Positions 9,044 to 19,044 are shown, counted from the stretch's first letter. The stretch: 64,000 nt of DNA from an uncultured Paracoccaceae bacterium (GCA_947495295.1 CANLYJ010000004.1:262841-326840), one strand, 5' to 3'. Program-made: numbers and translations. The notes: a model not told the origin generated them from the letters alone.

Positions 9044-10495
9044 ATGTACACACAACCCAAAGCCAGCCATTTCATCGATGGCCAATATGTCGAAGACACT
9101 GCCGGTGAGGTCATCGAGGTGATCTATCCTGCGACAGGTGAAGTCATCGCCAAACTGCACGCGGCTACACCTGCAATTGTTGATCAGGCGCTGGCCGCGG
9201 CTAAACGTGCGCAAAAGGACTGGGCGGGCTGGACGGCAACCGACCGCGGCCGCGTCCTGCGTCGGGCGGCGGATATCATGCGTGAACGCAACCATGACCT
9301 TTCGGTGTTGGAAACTTATGACACCGGTAAGCCCTACCAGGAAACCAGCGTTGTGGATGCCACATCGGGGGCGGACGCGCTGGAATATTTTGGAGGGTTG
9401 GCGGCCAGCATCACTGGCGAGCATATCCAGCTGGGTGATGATTTCGTCTATACCCGCCGCGAGCCGCTGGGTGTCTGCGTCGGCATCGGCGCGTGGAACT
9501 ACCCCACGCAAATCGCCTGCTGGAAAGGCGCGCCTGCGCTGGCCTGCGGTAACGCGATGATCTTCAAGCCATCCGAGACAACACCGCTTTGCGCCCTGAA
9601 AGTCGCGGAAATCCTGGTCGAGGCTGGCGCACCTGCGGGTGTCTATAACGTCATTCAAGGCTATGGCGCGGTTGGTGCGTCACTGATCAGCGATCCGCGC
9701 GTCGATAAGGTCTCGCTCACCGGGTCCGTACCCACGGGCCGCAAGGTCTACGCCGCTGCCGCCGAAGGTATCCGCCATGTCACCATGGAGCTGGGGGGCA
9801 AATCGCCACTCGTCATCTTCGACGATGCTGATCTGGAAAACGCGGTATCCGGCGCGATCCTTGGGAACTTCTATTCCTCTGGTCAGGTCTGCTCAAATGG
9901 CACGCGGGTCTTTGTGCAAAAGGGGATCAAGGATGCGTTTCTTAAGCGCCTGACGGAACGTCTGGCAGATGTGAAAATGGGTGATCCCCAAGATCCCGAT
10001 GTGAATTTCGGGCCTATGGTGTCCCAACGCCAGCGCGATATCGTGGAAGGCTTTATTGCCAAAGGTGTGGATGAAGGGGCGTCGCTGGTCACCGGGGGCA
10101 AACGTGTTGATCGCGATGGGTTCTTTCTGGAACCCACCGTCTTTGCCGACGTCACCGACGATATGACAATTGCGCGGGACGAAATTTTTGGCCCGGTCAT
10201 GTCCGTGCTGGATTTTGACACTGAGGAAGAGGTGCTCGCCCGCGCCAACGACACCGAATTCGGCCTTGCCGCCGGTGTCTTTACCGCCGATCTGACCCGC
10301 GCCCATCGGATGGCTGCCGGGTTTGAGGCGGGCACATGCTACATCAACACCTATAATGATGCCCCGGTTGAGGCGCCTTTTGGTGGCTCAAAAATGTCCG
10401 GTGTTGGCCGCGAAAACTCCAAGGCGGCGATTGAGCATTACAGCCAGATCAAAGGTGTCTATGTCCGCATGGGCGATCTTGAGGCGCCGTTCTGA
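9044..10495 (+). CDS. betB: Betaine aldehyde dehydrogenase
   Basis: This NAD(P)+-dependent enzyme (483 residues) oxidises betaine aldehyde to glycine betaine. The catalytic Glu249 lies in '[10 protein letters not shown]' and Cys283 in '[11 protein letters not shown]'; the cofactor motif 'SLTGSVPTG' is at about 224-232. Full family length is present. A GGAGG Shine-Dalgarno lies upstream of the ATG. It is followed two bases later by betA, and the two enzymes act in sequence in the cytoplasm. Confidence 0.95.
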   Translation: MYTQPKASHFIDGQYVEDTAGEVIEVIYPATGEVIAKLHAATPAIVDQALAAAKRAQKDWAGWTATDRGRVLRRAADIMRERNHDLSVLETYDTGKPYQETSVVDATSGADALEYFGGLAASITGEHIQLGDDFVYTRREPLGVCVGIGAWNYPTQIACWKGAPALACGNAMIFKPSETTPLCALKVAEILVEAGAPAGVYNVIQGYGAVGASLISDPRVDKVSLTGSVPTGRKVYAAAAEGIRHVTMELGGKSPLVIFDDADLENAVSGAILGNFYSSGQVCSNGTRVFVQKGIKDAFLKRLTERLADVKMGDPQDPDVNFGPMVSQRQRDIVEGFIAKGVDEGASLVTGGKRVDRDGFFLEPTVFADVTDDMTIARDEIFGPVMSVLDFDTEEEVLARANDTEFGLAAGVFTADLTRAHRMAAGFEAGTCYINTYNDAPVEAPFGGSKMSGVGRENSKAAIEHYSQIKGVYVRMGDLEAPF

Positions 10496-10497
10496 CC

Positions 10498-12156
10498 ATG
10501 CGCGCAGATTACGTCATTATCGGTGCAGGCTCTGCGGGCTGTGCCATGGCCTACCGTTTGGCCGAGGCGGGCAAGCAGGTGCTGGTGATTGAGCATGGCG
10601 GCAGTGATGCTGGCCCGTTCATCCAGATGCCTGCCGCCCTGTCCTACCCGATGAACATGAAAATGTATGATTGGGGGCTGAAATCAGAGCCAGAACCGCA
10701 TCTGGGCGGGCGCGAATTGGTCACCCCGCGCGGCAAGGTGATCGGTGGCTCATCCTCGATCAACGGCATGATCTATGTGCGCGGCCATGCCCGTGACTTT
10801 GACCACTGGGCCGAGCAGGGGGCGCAGGGCTGGTCCTATGCTGATGTGCTGCCCTATTTCAAACGGATGGAACATTGGCACGATGGCGGCCACGGCGGTG
10901 ACCCCGATTGGCGTGGCAAGGATGGCCCGCTGCATGTGACCCGTGGTCCAAGGAAAAACCCACTGACCCGCGCGTTTGTCGAGGCTGGCGCCCAAGCGGG
11001 CTATCCCGTGACAGGTGACTATAACGGGGAGCAGCAGGAAGGGTTCGGACCCTTTGACGCGACAATCTACAAGGGGCGGCGCTGGTCGGCGGCGAATGCC
11101 TATATGCGCCCCGCCTTGAAGCGACCCAATTGCACGATTACACGGGCACTGGCGCGTCGGATCATCATGACTGATGGCCGCGCAACAGGGGTCGAGGTCA
11201 GCCGAGGTAACAAGATTGAGGTGATCCACGCAAATATGGAGGTCATCGTTGCCGCTTCATCGCTGAATTCGCCCAAGCTGTTGATGCTGTCTGGGATCGG
11301 CCCTGCCGCCCATCTGGCCGAACATGGGATTGATGTGGTCGCGGATCGCCCCGGTGTGGGGCAGAACCTGCAGGACCATCTGGAGCTTTACATTCAGCAG
11401 GCAGCGACCAAACCGGTGACCCTGTTTTCATACTGGAACCTGCGCGGCAAGGCGCGGATCGGGGCGGAATGGCTGTTGTGGAAAACCGGTTTGGGCAGTT
11501 CCAACCAGTTTGAAAGCGCGGGCTTCATCCGGTCCAGCGCCGGGATCGATTATCCCGATATTCAGTTCCACTTCCTGCCCATAGCCGTCAGCTATGATGG
11601 CAAGGTCGCGCCGGAAGGTCACGGGTTTCAGGCGCATGTCGGCCCAATGCGATCCGTCTCGCGCGGGCAGGTCACGTTGCGGTCGGCTGATCCGGGTGAC
11701 AACCCGCGTATCCAGTTCAACTACATGTCTGATCCGCAGGATTGGGAAGAATTCCGCACCTGCATCCGGCTTACCCGCGAGATTTTCGCACAACCCGCCT
11801 TTGATGAATTTCGCGGGCACGAAATTCAACCCGGTGAGGCGGCGCAGACCGATGAAGAACTGGATGCTTTTATCCGCGAACATGCCGAAAGTGCCTATCA
11901 TCCCTGCGGTACCTGCAAGATGGGGGCTGTTGATGATCCGATGGCAGTTGTCGACCCGCAGGCGCGGGTGATCGGGGTCGATGGGCTGCGTCTGGCTGAC
12001 AGCTCAATCTTTCCGCGTATCACCAATGGCAACCTGAACGCGCCGTCGATCATGGTGGGCGAGAAAGTGTCGGATCACATTCTGCAACGTCATCCGCTGC
12101 CGCCGGTGAACGACCTGCCGTGGATCAACCCTGCGTGGGAAAGGTCACAGCGTTAA
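10498..12156 (+). CDS. betA: Choline dehydrogenase
   Basis: This FAD-dependent GMC oxidoreductase (552 residues) converts choline to betaine aldehyde. The dinucleotide-binding motif '[18 protein letters not shown]' is at residues 8-25. The GMC signatures '[20 protein letters not shown]' and '[15 protein letters not shown]' follow, and the C-terminal '[13 protein letters not shown]' contains the active-site histidine region. Length is normal. It ends the bet operon; about 40 bases later a CCGTCGC hairpin occurs. Confidence 0.95.
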   Translation: MRADYVIIGAGSAGCAMAYRLAEAGKQVLVIEHGGSDAGPFIQMPAALSYPMNMKMYDWGLKSEPEPHLGGRELVTPRGKVIGGSSSINGMIYVRGHARDFDHWAEQGAQGWSYADVLPYFKRMEHWHDGGHGGDPDWRGKDGPLHVTRGPRKNPLTRAFVEAGAQAGYPVTGDYNGEQQEGFGPFDATIYKGRRWSAANAYMRPALKRPNCTITRALARRIIMTDGRATGVEVSRGNKIEVIHANMEVIVAASSLNSPKLLMLSGIGPAAHLAEHGIDVVADRPGVGQNLQDHLELYIQQAATKPVTLFSYWNLRGKARIGAEWLLWKTGLGSSNQFESAGFIRSSAGIDYPDIQFHFLPIAVSYDGKVAPEGHGFQAHVGPMRSVSRGQVTLRSADPGDNPRIQFNYMSDPQDWEEFRTCIRLTREIFAQPAFDEFRGHEIQPGEAAQTDEELDAFIREHAESAYHPCGTCKMGAVDDPMAVVDPQARVIGVDGLRLADSSIFPRITNGNLNAPSIMVGEKVSDHILQRHPLPPVNDLPWINPAWERSQR

Positions 12157-12201
12157 GAGTTTGTTAACCGAGGTTAATGGATTTGCTTGATTAACCGGTG
12201 T

Positions 12202-12220
12202 CCGTCGCTTTAGGCGACGG
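12202..12220 (+). terminator. Short GC hairpin after betA, immediately before the nuclease start
   Basis: CCGTCGC and GCGACGG form a perfect 7-base stem around TTTAG. It ends two bases before the ATG of the next gene, where a Shine-Dalgarno would be expected. It has no U-run, so it could be a translational control structure as much as a terminator. Confidence 0.4.
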
Positions 12221-12222
12221 CA

Positions 12223-12870
12223 ATGGTAAGAATTTGCAGTTTTCTATGGTGCCTGTTTTGGGCCGGTGCTGTTGCGGCGATGCCCGAAGGCAGGATCAGC
12301 GTGATTGATGCTGACACAATTGATGTTGGCCAGACCCGTGTGCGCCTGCATGGCATCGACGCCCCCGAATTAGGCCAGCCTTGCAGCGCCAATGGCCGGG
12401 AATGGGATTGCGGGCGCTGGGCGCGCGATTTTGTCCGGGACCAGTTCGAGGGTCAGCAGGCCCGCTGTGAGATGATCGAAATTGACCGCTATGGCCGGGT
12501 TGTGGCCACCTGTCAGGTCGGCGGGCAGGACATGGGCGCCGCGATTGTGCAGGCCGGGGCCGCCTGGGCCTATCGCCGCTATTCAAACGCCTATGATCTG
12601 GATGAAAAGGCCGCCGCCATCACCGAACAGGGTATCTGGGGGGTGGCGATTGAGACGCCAGCGGTGTTTCGTGAAAGACGGGTTTCAGGCCGCACCGCGC
12701 CCGATCCATCCTGCGCGATCAAGGGCAACATTTCGGGTAATGGCCGGATTTATCATCTGCCTGACGACAGAAGCTATGCCCGCACCGGGATTAACTTGGC
12801 AAACGGCGAACGCTGGTTTTGCAGCACCGCAGAAGCCGAGGCCGCAGGATGGCGGCCCGTCCGTCGATAA
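12223..12870 (+). CDS. Secreted thermonuclease-family (SNase-like) nuclease
   Basis: The 215-residue protein has a short signal peptide ending 'GAVAAM', then the staphylococcal-nuclease fold at about 20-140. The stretch 'VIDADTIDVGQTRVRLHGID' contains the catalytic and calcium Asp/Arg residues, and 'CEMIEIDRYGRVVATC' contains the second arginine. A C-terminal 'KGNISGNGRIYHLP' region is a common tail of alphaproteobacterial SNase proteins that resembles an excalibur-like domain. It probably cleaves nucleic acid in the periplasm or outside. No Shine-Dalgarno is visible at the ATG; the hairpin takes its place. Confidence 0.82.
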   Translation: MVRICSFLWCLFWAGAVAAMPEGRISVIDADTIDVGQTRVRLHGIDAPELGQPCSANGREWDCGRWARDFVRDQFEGQQARCEMIEIDRYGRVVATCQVGGQDMGAAIVQAGAAWAYRRYSNAYDLDEKAAAITEQGIWGVAIETPAVFRERRVSGRTAPDPSCAIKGNISGNGRIYHLPDDRSYARTGINLANGERWFCSTAEAEAAGWRPVRR

Positions 12871-12953
12871 TGCCTTGGGCTTGATCCGGATCAATGTCGG
12901 GCGCATCTGCCTTGTCTAACCTTCCTTTGAACACAAGAACGAAGGAGACCGCG

Positions 12954-13196
12954 ATGTCGCATACCCCCCATGAATTGAGTGAAGAGTTTCCCGATCAGCA
13001 AGAGGCGATCAACAAGCTTAAAGCATCCGACGCGCATTTTGCAAAACTCGCTGACAGCTATCATGACATCAACCGGGCTATTCACCGGGCGGAAACCGAT
13101 GTGGAACCCACCGACGATCTGCATATGGGGCAGATGCGCAAGGAACGGATGCAGTTGAAAGATCAGATCGCGGCGGCACTGCGCGAAGCGGTTTAA
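12954..13196 (+). CDS. YdcH-family (DUF465) small protein
   Basis: The 80-residue charged, helical protein contains the DUF465 pattern 'FAKLADSYHDINRAIHRAE' followed by 'MRKERMQLKDQIAAAL', probably a coiled-coil hairpin. Its function is unknown. The start is supported by AAGGAG eight bases upstream. It converges with the pccR-like regulator and the two reading frames overlap by four bases at their stops. Confidence 0.85.
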   Translation: MSHTPHELSEEFPDQQEAINKLKASDAHFAKLADSYHDINRAIHRAETDVEPTDDLHMGQMRKERMQLKDQIAAALREAV

Positions 13197-14593
13197 TCCA
13201 GTTGATAGGGCAGCACCCCGCGCCTGTTGGGGTCGACCCGCAAGTGACGTTCTAGCGGCGGAACTGACCGTTGGTGGCAGTTGCGCCGTTCGCAGATCCG
13301 ACAGGAAATGCCAATGGGGGCATAGGCTGCGGCTGACCCAAGATCCATGTGATCAGCATAGACAAGGGCAGGGGCGTGTTTGACTTCACATCCCAGCCCG
13401 ATGGCGTAGCGCCGGGTGGGCTGGCTGTAGGATCCGCCGGATTTGCTGACATCCCGTGCCAGACAGAAATACCGCGCCCCGTCGGGCGTTTCGGCCAATT
13501 GTCGCAGGAATTGCCCTGGCGTTTCAAAGGCCTGATGTACGTTCCATAGCGGACACGCCCCGCCATAGCGGGCAAATTGCAGCGTTGTCGCCGAATGCCG
13601 TTTGGTGATCGTGCCCGCCTGATCCACCCGGACAAAGAAAAACGGGATACCCTTTGCGCCGGGCCGCTGCATTGTTGATAGCCTGTGTGCCACCTGTTCC
13701 AAGGATGCGCCAAAGCGGGTCGCCAATATCTCCAGATCATGCCGGGTGTCTTCAGCAGCTGCCAAAAACGTGCCGTATGGCATCAGTGCGGCACCGGCGA
13801 AGTAGTTGGCCAACCCCACCTTGGCGATGCTGCGCGCCTCTTCTGACTGAAACCGGGCAAGGTCCAGCGTAGCGGTCAGCAGGCTATCCTGGATGATCAG
13901 GGCGACCTGCAACAAGAGTTGAAAGATCTGCGTTGCCGGGCTTGCGTGTTTGGAAATTGTCAGCGTTTTGGTCGCGTCATCATAGTGACGCACCGCATCC
14001 GTCCCGGTCAGCACCGTTGTAATATGGCGTTTGGACAGTGCCCGGATCGCAGCCTCTGCCATGGTTTCACCGGGCTGACACTGGCTGACAAACCGTTCGG
14101 CACTGCGATCGACCGCATCAATATAGTTGTCGCAATAATGAAAGAAATCGCGGACCTCTTCCCAAGGGCTGGGGCGCAGGCGTACATCCTCGCGGCCCAA
14201 TGCCTCATCCAGTGAGGCAAGCCTTTCGTGGCTTTGCCGATATGCCGTGTGCAAATCAAGGAAGGCGCGGGCCAATGTCGGTGCGTTTGCCGCCGCGAGC
14301 CGCAGATCAGCCAGCGCAGGGGGCGTGCCGGTAAACACCGGATCGGCGAGTGCTTCGCGCATATCGCCGACCAGACGCGCCTCATCCCCCGATTGCAGCT
14401 CGGTCACGTCAAACCCAAACTCCTGCGCGAGCCCCAGCACCACGGCGGTGGACACGGGCCGGTTGTTGTTTTCCATCTGGTTGAGATAGGGCAACGACAC
14501 GCCCAGCTTTTCGGCAAAGGCTTTCTGGGTCAGCGACAGCCGCCCGCGCAATTCACGCAGTTTCGCACCGGCATAAAGTCTCTGAGAGGGCAT
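13193..14593 (-). CDS. pccR: Short-chain fatty acyl-CoA regulator (ScfR/PccR type) with XRE helix-turn-helix
   Basis: The 466-residue regulator has an XRE helix-turn-helix at 10-63 ('FAEKLGVSLPYLNQMENNNR'), a central IrrE/peptidase-like region and a C-terminal short-chain acyl-CoA regulator domain with Cys clusters ('CEVKHAPALVYADH', 'GISCRICERRNCHQR'). In Rhodobacter sphaeroides a protein of this family, PccR, controls propionyl-CoA carboxylase; pccB lies 1.5 kb away here, which supports the name. It probably represses or activates pcc genes in response to an acyl-CoA. TTTGCA repeats lie just upstream of its start and may be an autoregulatory site. Confidence 0.85.
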   Translation of the reverse strand: MPSQRLYAGAKLRELRGRLSLTQKAFAEKLGVSLPYLNQMENNNRPVSTAVVLGLAQEFGFDVTELQSGDEARLVGDMREALADPVFTGTPPALADLRLAAANAPTLARAFLDLHTAYRQSHERLASLDEALGREDVRLRPSPWEEVRDFFHYCDNYIDAVDRSAERFVSQCQPGETMAEAAIRALSKRHITTVLTGTDAVRHYDDATKTLTISKHASPATQIFQLLLQVALIIQDSLLTATLDLARFQSEEARSIAKVGLANYFAGAALMPYGTFLAAAEDTRHDLEILATRFGASLEQVAHRLSTMQRPGAKGIPFFFVRVDQAGTITKRHSATTLQFARYGGACPLWNVHQAFETPGQFLRQLAETPDGARYFCLARDVSKSGGSYSQPTRRYAIGLGCEVKHAPALVYADHMDLGSAAAYAPIGISCRICERRNCHQRSVPPLERHLRVDPNRRGVLPYQLD

Positions 14594-14601
14594 TGGGCAC
14601 C

Positions 14602-14637
14602 TTTGCAGCTTTGCTATGCAGGTTTAGCAAATGCAAA
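14602..14637. promoter_or_regulatory. TTTGCA direct repeats upstream of the PccR-type regulator
   Basis: Within 36 bases the plus strand has TTTGCAGCTTTGCTAT (14602-14617, two TTTGC units 8 bases apart). The minus strand has TTTGCATTTGCTAAA (14637 down to about 14623). The same 8-base spacing recurs before pccB. From the known PccR preference for TTTGCAAA-type repeats, this is a candidate autoregulatory operator; the match is not exact. Confidence 0.5.
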
Positions 14638-14644
14638 GCCTTCG

Positions 14645-15856
14645 TCAACCAAGCGCCTTTTCCCGCCAGATCACGAATAAGACGGACAGCATGGCCAGAA
14701 CCGATACGCTTAGCATCACCCATTGCAGGGGCAGCGTGCCGGTTTCCAGTGTTAGCAAGCCACCTGCAAATTGTGACAACGCCGCACCACCGCCAATCAT
14801 GATCGCCCCGCCCAGCCCGCTGGCTGTGCCTGCAAGATGTGGCCTGACAGAGATTGAGCCCGCCATGACATTTGGCAATGTCATCCCGTTTCCGATCCCC
14901 AGAAACACACAAAACCCAAAGAAGCTCAGCGGGTGGATCACACCGGACAGGGTCAGGATGACCGATATACCCATTCCGAATATGGTGACCGCGGTGCCCG
15001 CCAGCGCCATCCGGTTGATCCCCATCCGCACCGAAAATCGCCCCGATAGGAAATTCCCCGCCGCATAGCCGATGGCGGGTGCGCCAAGGGCAATACCGCT
15101 CCATAACGGGGACAGGTCAAAAATGCTGGTCGCAACAAAAGATGCGCCGCCAAGCAAGGCAAAGAACGCGCCAGAACTGAAGGCAGAGCACAGCACATAA
15201 CCCCAGAACCGGGGAGAGCGGAAAAGTTCAGGGTAGTCTTTGATCTGATCGGCGAAGCTGACGCCTTCACCCGCGACCGTTTCGCCAAGGTCGAAATGGC
15301 ACAGGATTAAGACGCTTGTTCCGGCGAGCGCCAGAAAGATGAAGGTCGCATGCCAGCCGAACAGCTGATCCAGCGCGCCGCCAATCATGGGCCCGACCAT
15401 CGGGACGATGGCCATACCCATTGTGACATAGCCGATCATCGATGCAGCTTGTTCCTGTGGCACCATATCACGCACGATGGCCCGGCTGAGCGCCATTGAG
15501 GTTGCGACGGCTGCTTGCAGAATGCGGAACAACAGGAATGTTTCCACCGTCGTTGCAAAATACGCGCCAATCGTGGCCAGCACAAAGATGGCCAGTGACC
15601 CTATCACAATCTTGCGCCGCCCAAACCTGTCCGAAATTGGGCCGATGATGGTTTGCAGAACTGCCGTGGCTGCCAAATAGCCGGAAAGGGCAATCTGCAT
15701 GATCGCGTAGTCCGTTTCGAAATACGATGTCATCGCCGCCAGAGATGGCAGAAAGATCGACATGTTCAGCGCCGACATCCCGGTGATCAGGATCAGTGTC
15801 AGGATGTGCGGTGGTGTTGTGCGATCAAGAAAACGAATGCGCGGCAGGACAGTCAT
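14645..15856 (-). CDS. MFS efflux transporter, Bcr/CflA type
   Basis: The 403-residue inner-membrane protein has twelve hydrophobic segments and the drug:H+ antiporter signature between helices 2 and 3 ('GPISDRFGRRKIVIGS'), with motif C-like 'GMAIVPMVGPMIGGALDQLF' in helix 5. It resembles the Bcr/CflA multidrug family of 12-helix exporters. Its substrate is unknown. It lies between the regulator (51 bases away, same strand) and the divergent pccB, so it could be transcribed with the regulator, but no functional link to propionate is visible. Confidence 0.88.
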   Translation of the reverse strand: MTVLPRIRFLDRTTPPHILTLILITGMSALNMSIFLPSLAAMTSYFETDYAIMQIALSGYLAATAVLQTIIGPISDRFGRRKIVIGSLAIFVLATIGAYFATTVETFLLFRILQAAVATSMALSRAIVRDMVPQEQAASMIGYVTMGMAIVPMVGPMIGGALDQLFGWHATFIFLALAGTSVLILCHFDLGETVAGEGVSFADQIKDYPELFRSPRFWGYVLCSAFSSGAFFALLGGASFVATSIFDLSPLWSGIALGAPAIGYAAGNFLSGRFSVRMGINRMALAGTAVTIFGMGISVILTLSGVIHPLSFFGFCVFLGIGNGMTLPNVMAGSISVRPHLAGTASGLGGAIMIGGGAALSQFAGGLLTLETGTLPLQWVMLSVSVLAMLSVLFVIWREKALG

Positions 15857-15927
15857 TCACAAGACTTAGGGTGGCTGGCCGCGACTGTCCATTGCGTGGG
15901 AGTATAAACGAGGGGTACATCGCTTGA

Positions 15928-15975
15928 TTTGCAGATTTGCATATTTTGATCTGTGCTAACCCGATAGTTTGCAAA
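15928..15975. promoter_or_regulatory. TTTGCA repeats upstream of pccB, candidate PccR operator
   Basis: TTTGCAGATTTGCATA (15928-15943) has two TTTGCA units 8 bases apart, and a full TTTGCAAA lies at 15968-15975. The first pair has the same layout as the site before the regulator. The location 75-120 bases before the pccB start fits a promoter-proximal operator. Binding is inferred from the family. Confidence 0.55.
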
Positions 15976-16048
15976 TTTTCTCATTCAGCCTTCTCCTGAC
16001 AGAGCAAAAGGCTTAGGACAAATAGGATCAGCAGGGGGAGTGACGCAT

Positions 16049-17578
16049 ATGGATGTTCTGCAAGAGCTTGAATCGCGGCGGAATGCAGCACGATTGGGCG
16101 GTGGTACACGTCGTATTGATGCGCAGCACAGCAAAGGCAAGCTGACCGCGCGCGAACGGATCGAGTTGCTGCTTGATGACGGGTCATTCGAAGAGTTCGA
16201 TATGTTCGTCGCCCACCGCTGTACCGATTTCGGCATGGAAAAGGATCGGCCCGCAGGTGACGGGGTGGTCACTGGCTGGGGGACGATCAACGGGCGCATG
16301 GTCTATGTGTTCAGTCAGGATTTTACAGTCTTTGGCGGTTCTTTGTCCGAAACCCATGCCCAGAAGATTTGCAAGATCATGGATATGGCCATGCAGAATG
16401 GCGCACCGGTGATCGGGATCAACGATTCCGGCGGTGCGCGTATTCAAGAAGGTGTGGCGTCGCTTGCCGGTTATGCCGAGGTTTTCCAGCGCAACATAAT
16501 GGCATCCGGCGTGGTCCCGCAGATCAGCGTGATCATGGGGCCTTGCGCGGGCGGTGCGGTCTATTCCCCGGCCATGACCGATTTTATTTTCATGGTCAAA
16601 GACAGCAGCTACATGTTTGTCACGGGACCTGACGTGGTCAAAACCGTGACGAATGAGATTGTGACGGCAGAGGAACTGGGCGGGGCATCGACCCACACCA
16701 AAAAATCATCTGTCGCAGATGGGGCGTTTGAAAATGATGTTGAGGCGCTGGCCGAGGTGCGCCGCCTTGTCGATTTCCTGCCGCTCAACAACCGGACCAA
16801 ACCGCCTGTCCGCCCGTTCTTTGACGATGTGAACCGGTTGGAGGACAGCCTTGATACGCTGATCCCCGACAATCCCAATTCGCCCTATGACATGAAAGAA
16901 CTGATTGCCAAGCTGGCCGATGAGGGCGATTTTTACGAGATACAGGGAGATTTTGCCAAAAACATCCTGACCGGCTTCATCCGGTTGGAGGGATCGACCG
17001 TGGGCGTTGTCGCCAACCAGCCCATGGTGCTGGCCGGGTGCCTTGATATCGACAGCAGCCGCAAGGCGGCGCGCTTTGTCCGGTTCTGTGACGCCTTCGA
17101 AATTCCGATCCTGACGCTTGTCGACGTGCCTGGTTTTCTGCCTGGAACATCACAGGAATATGGCGGGGTCATCAAACACGGTGCGAAACTGCTGTTCGCC
17201 TTTGGTGAAGCGACAGTGCCGAAAGTGACGGTGATCACGCGCAAGGCTTATGGCGGGGCTTATGACGTGATGGCGTCAAAGCATCTGCGCGGTGATTTCA
17301 ACTATGCCTGGCCGACGGCGGAAGTTGCCGTAATGGGGGCCAAGGGCGCGACCGAGATTATCCACCGCGCTGATTTGGGGGATGCTGAAAAGATCGCCCA
17401 ACATACCAAGGATTACGAAGACCGCTTTGCCAACCCGTTTGTGGCCGCCGAAAAAGGGTTCATCGACGAGGTGATCATGCCGCATTCAACACGCAAAAGG
17501 ATCTGTCGGGCCTTTGCATCGCTACGCGGCAAGCAGCTTCAGAACCCGTGGAAGAAGCATGACAATATCCCCTTGTAG
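16049..17578 (+). CDS. pccB: Propionyl-CoA carboxylase beta (carboxyltransferase) subunit
   Basis: This subunit (509 residues) transfers carboxyl from biotin to propionyl-CoA, giving (S)-methylmalonyl-CoA. The carboxyltransferase N domain covers about 30-270, with the acyl-CoA oxyanion motif '[18 protein letters not shown]'. The C domain follows with '[19 protein letters not shown]' for the biotin-side oxyanion hole. The ATG at 16049 was chosen over a GTG nine bases earlier because the GGGGGAG element is then correctly spaced. pccA follows 1.5 kb downstream, separated by small genes, as in many Rhodobacteraceae. Confidence 0.95.
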   Translation: MDVLQELESRRNAARLGGGTRRIDAQHSKGKLTARERIELLLDDGSFEEFDMFVAHRCTDFGMEKDRPAGDGVVTGWGTINGRMVYVFSQDFTVFGGSLSETHAQKICKIMDMAMQNGAPVIGINDSGGARIQEGVASLAGYAEVFQRNIMASGVVPQISVIMGPCAGGAVYSPAMTDFIFMVKDSSYMFVTGPDVVKTVTNEIVTAEELGGASTHTKKSSVADGAFENDVEALAEVRRLVDFLPLNNRTKPPVRPFFDDVNRLEDSLDTLIPDNPNSPYDMKELIAKLADEGDFYEIQGDFAKNILTGFIRLEGSTVGVVANQPMVLAGCLDIDSSRKAARFVRFCDAFEIPILTLVDVPGFLPGTSQEYGGVIKHGAKLLFAFGEATVPKVTVITRKAYGGAYDVMASKHLRGDFNYAWPTAEVAVMGAKGATEIIHRADLGDAEKIAQHTKDYEDRFANPFVAAEKGFIDEVIMPHSTRKRICRAFASLRGKQLQNPWKKHDNIPL

Positions 17579-17896
17579 CTTGAACCGGGCAGGGCTGGTT
17601 CCGCTGTTTTGGCAATTTCATGCTGAGAATGCAGAAATGCGGTCAGGCCATTGTGCCGGGTCGAAATCCCAAGATGTGGATGGGTCCTCATCACGCGCCC
17701 CAAATGTGGTGGCCGCGTCTCGGCGTGTTTCTGCTGGTGATGCCCGAACGTCACATCGCGCGACCTTCGCCTCTGAGCATAATGAAAACAAACAGAAATT
17801 TGATACGCTTCCTGAGTGCGAACATGGTATCGCGCCCTCGTGGGGTCGTACCGGGCAAACCGGACGGACCTGCATCAAAAGAGGCAGGAAACAAAA
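17579..17896 (+). other. Gene-poor stretch after pccB
   Basis: These 318 bases hold no reading frame with a convincing start or recognisable product; overlapping frames on both strands look like chance. No hairpin with a U-run was seen after the pccB stop. A promoter for the small gene at 17897 could lie here. Confidence 0.4.
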
Positions 17897-18022
17897 ATGG
17901 TACAAGGACTTATCGCTTTTGGGGTGGCCGCGCTTATGGCGTTGGTTGCAGCGTCCGGCAGCCATGAACGGGGACCGTTACGGGTCACCTCGGACATGGT
18001 TGTGCAGGAGGCGTCCCGCTAA
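17897..18022 (+). CDS. Small membrane-anchored protein of unknown function (41 residues)
   Basis: The short frame begins MVQGLIAFGVAALMALVAAS, a single hydrophobic segment, followed by a charged tail of about 20 residues. A GAGGCAGGA element sits at good distance before the ATG. It may be a small inner-membrane peptide or a secreted peptide with a signal. It lies between pccB and pccA. I do not recognise the family; the translation signals and hydrophobic start are the only support. Confidence 0.5.
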   Translation: MVQGLIAFGVAALMALVAASGSHERGPLRVTSDMVVQEASR

Positions 18023-18108
18023 GGGTAAACTGTTGGACAGTCAAACTGGTCACGGACGGACGAGCAGGTCCGTCCGTGACATCCCCCAAGACGCTTGGGG
18101 GTGCTAGG

Positions 18109-18456
18109 ATGGAAAAACATCGCGGTTTCCCGGGCCGACTGCCGGGCACAGATTTTCAATTCACGATAAGACGGGCCAATAAAGAGGGTGCAACCCCGCT
18201 GACCGCGCGCGCACGTTATGCCGACCGGCGTCCGCCCGACAAACGGGCCGATGCGGGATTTATGCAGGCGCTTTGGGACTATTTCGGCGACCAGCCGTTT
18301 GAGCGCGGCAATCTTGATGCAGGGCGGATCAGCTGGCTGTTTGAACGCGAAATCGTTCCTGCCGAAGACCCGTTTGATCCTGCAAGTTATGACGCATTGC
18401 TGCGCATCGATGTGGATGTGGCACGCATCAGCTTCCCCGAGATTGCATGGCCATAG
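18109..18456 (+). CDS. Hypothetical protein between pccB and pccA
   Basis: The 115-residue protein is soluble, basic at the N-terminus and acidic toward the end, with no signal peptide or membrane segment. It contains 'GFMQALWDYFGDQPFERGNL' and ends 'FPEIAWP'. I do not recognise a domain. An in-frame start 11 codons upstream is possible; the chosen ATG starts MEKHRGFPGR. Codon use resembles the neighbouring pcc genes, suggesting it is real. Its place suggests, without proof, a link to propionyl-CoA metabolism. Confidence 0.6.
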   Translation: MEKHRGFPGRLPGTDFQFTIRRANKEGATPLTARARYADRRPPDKRADAGFMQALWDYFGDQPFERGNLDAGRISWLFEREIVPAEDPFDPASYDALLRIDVDVARISFPEIAWP

Positions 18457-18797
18457 ATGCGGATCATTGGCAAAAACCAGCGGAAGACGGCCACGCAAGG
18501 GCAAATGCCCGCCCATTTATGGGGGGGCAGATCAGGTCGCTTTGCGACTGCGTCCGAATGCGCCAAGATCATCCCAGCAGCAGCGCAAACCAGCAGTCGC
18601 ACTGTTGCCGGATATCAACACTTGAACCCTTCCCTTTGCCGGTCTGCCCCTTCCCAGGGCGGACCGGTTCCCATTTTCCGCTCATTTCGCCGAATTCGTG
18701 CAGTTGTTATTGGATATCAGAGCAATCTGACTATTCAGTGCAGCATAGTAGGCGCCAATTCCGGGGCTACGGCGAAAACAAAGTTAGGCAGAAAACA
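18457..18797 (+). other. Intergenic stretch before the small lipoprotein gene
   Basis: These 341 bases hold no supported gene. The last 100 bases are more A/T-rich and probably carry the promoter of the lipoprotein gene at 18798. No repeat or strong hairpin was noticed. Confidence 0.4.
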
Positions 18798-19004
18798 ATG
18801 CAGAAAACATCTATCATCCTTGCCGCAGTGGCTATGTTCGGCCTTGCAGGCTGTCTTGAAGGCGACGTCGAACGCGGCGTTGCAGGCGCAGGCGCAGGCC
18901 TGGTTGCATCCGAAGTACTGGGCACTGATCGCACAGGGACAATCCTTGCCGGTGCCGCTGCTGGCGTCCTTTGTGACGACGCAGGCATCAACGCCTGTAA
19001 ATAA
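18798..19004 (+). CDS. Small lipoprotein
   Basis: The 68-residue product has a lipoprotein signal with lipobox LAGC (Cys19) after 'IILAAVAMFG'. The mature part is Gly/Ala-rich ('GVAGAGAGLVASEVLGTDRT', 'ILAGAAAGVLC'), a pattern of small YmgG-like or glycine-zipper lipoproteins, and ends with two further cysteines. It is presumably anchored in the outer or inner membrane. A strong terminator follows, so it is probably its own transcription unit between pccB and pccA. The start is an ATG preceded by TTAGGCAG. Confidence 0.75.
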   Translation: MQKTSIILAAVAMFGLAGCLEGDVERGVAGAGAGLVASEVLGTDRTGTILAGAAAGVLCDDAGINACK

Positions 19005-19044
19005 GACGAATAACAACGCCCTTTTGGGGCGTGCTGATCAATGG

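Noticed and set aside
17620..17967. Possible 115-residue gene after pccB
   Set aside because: It overlaps the better supported 41-residue gene and has no family resemblance or good ribosome-binding site.
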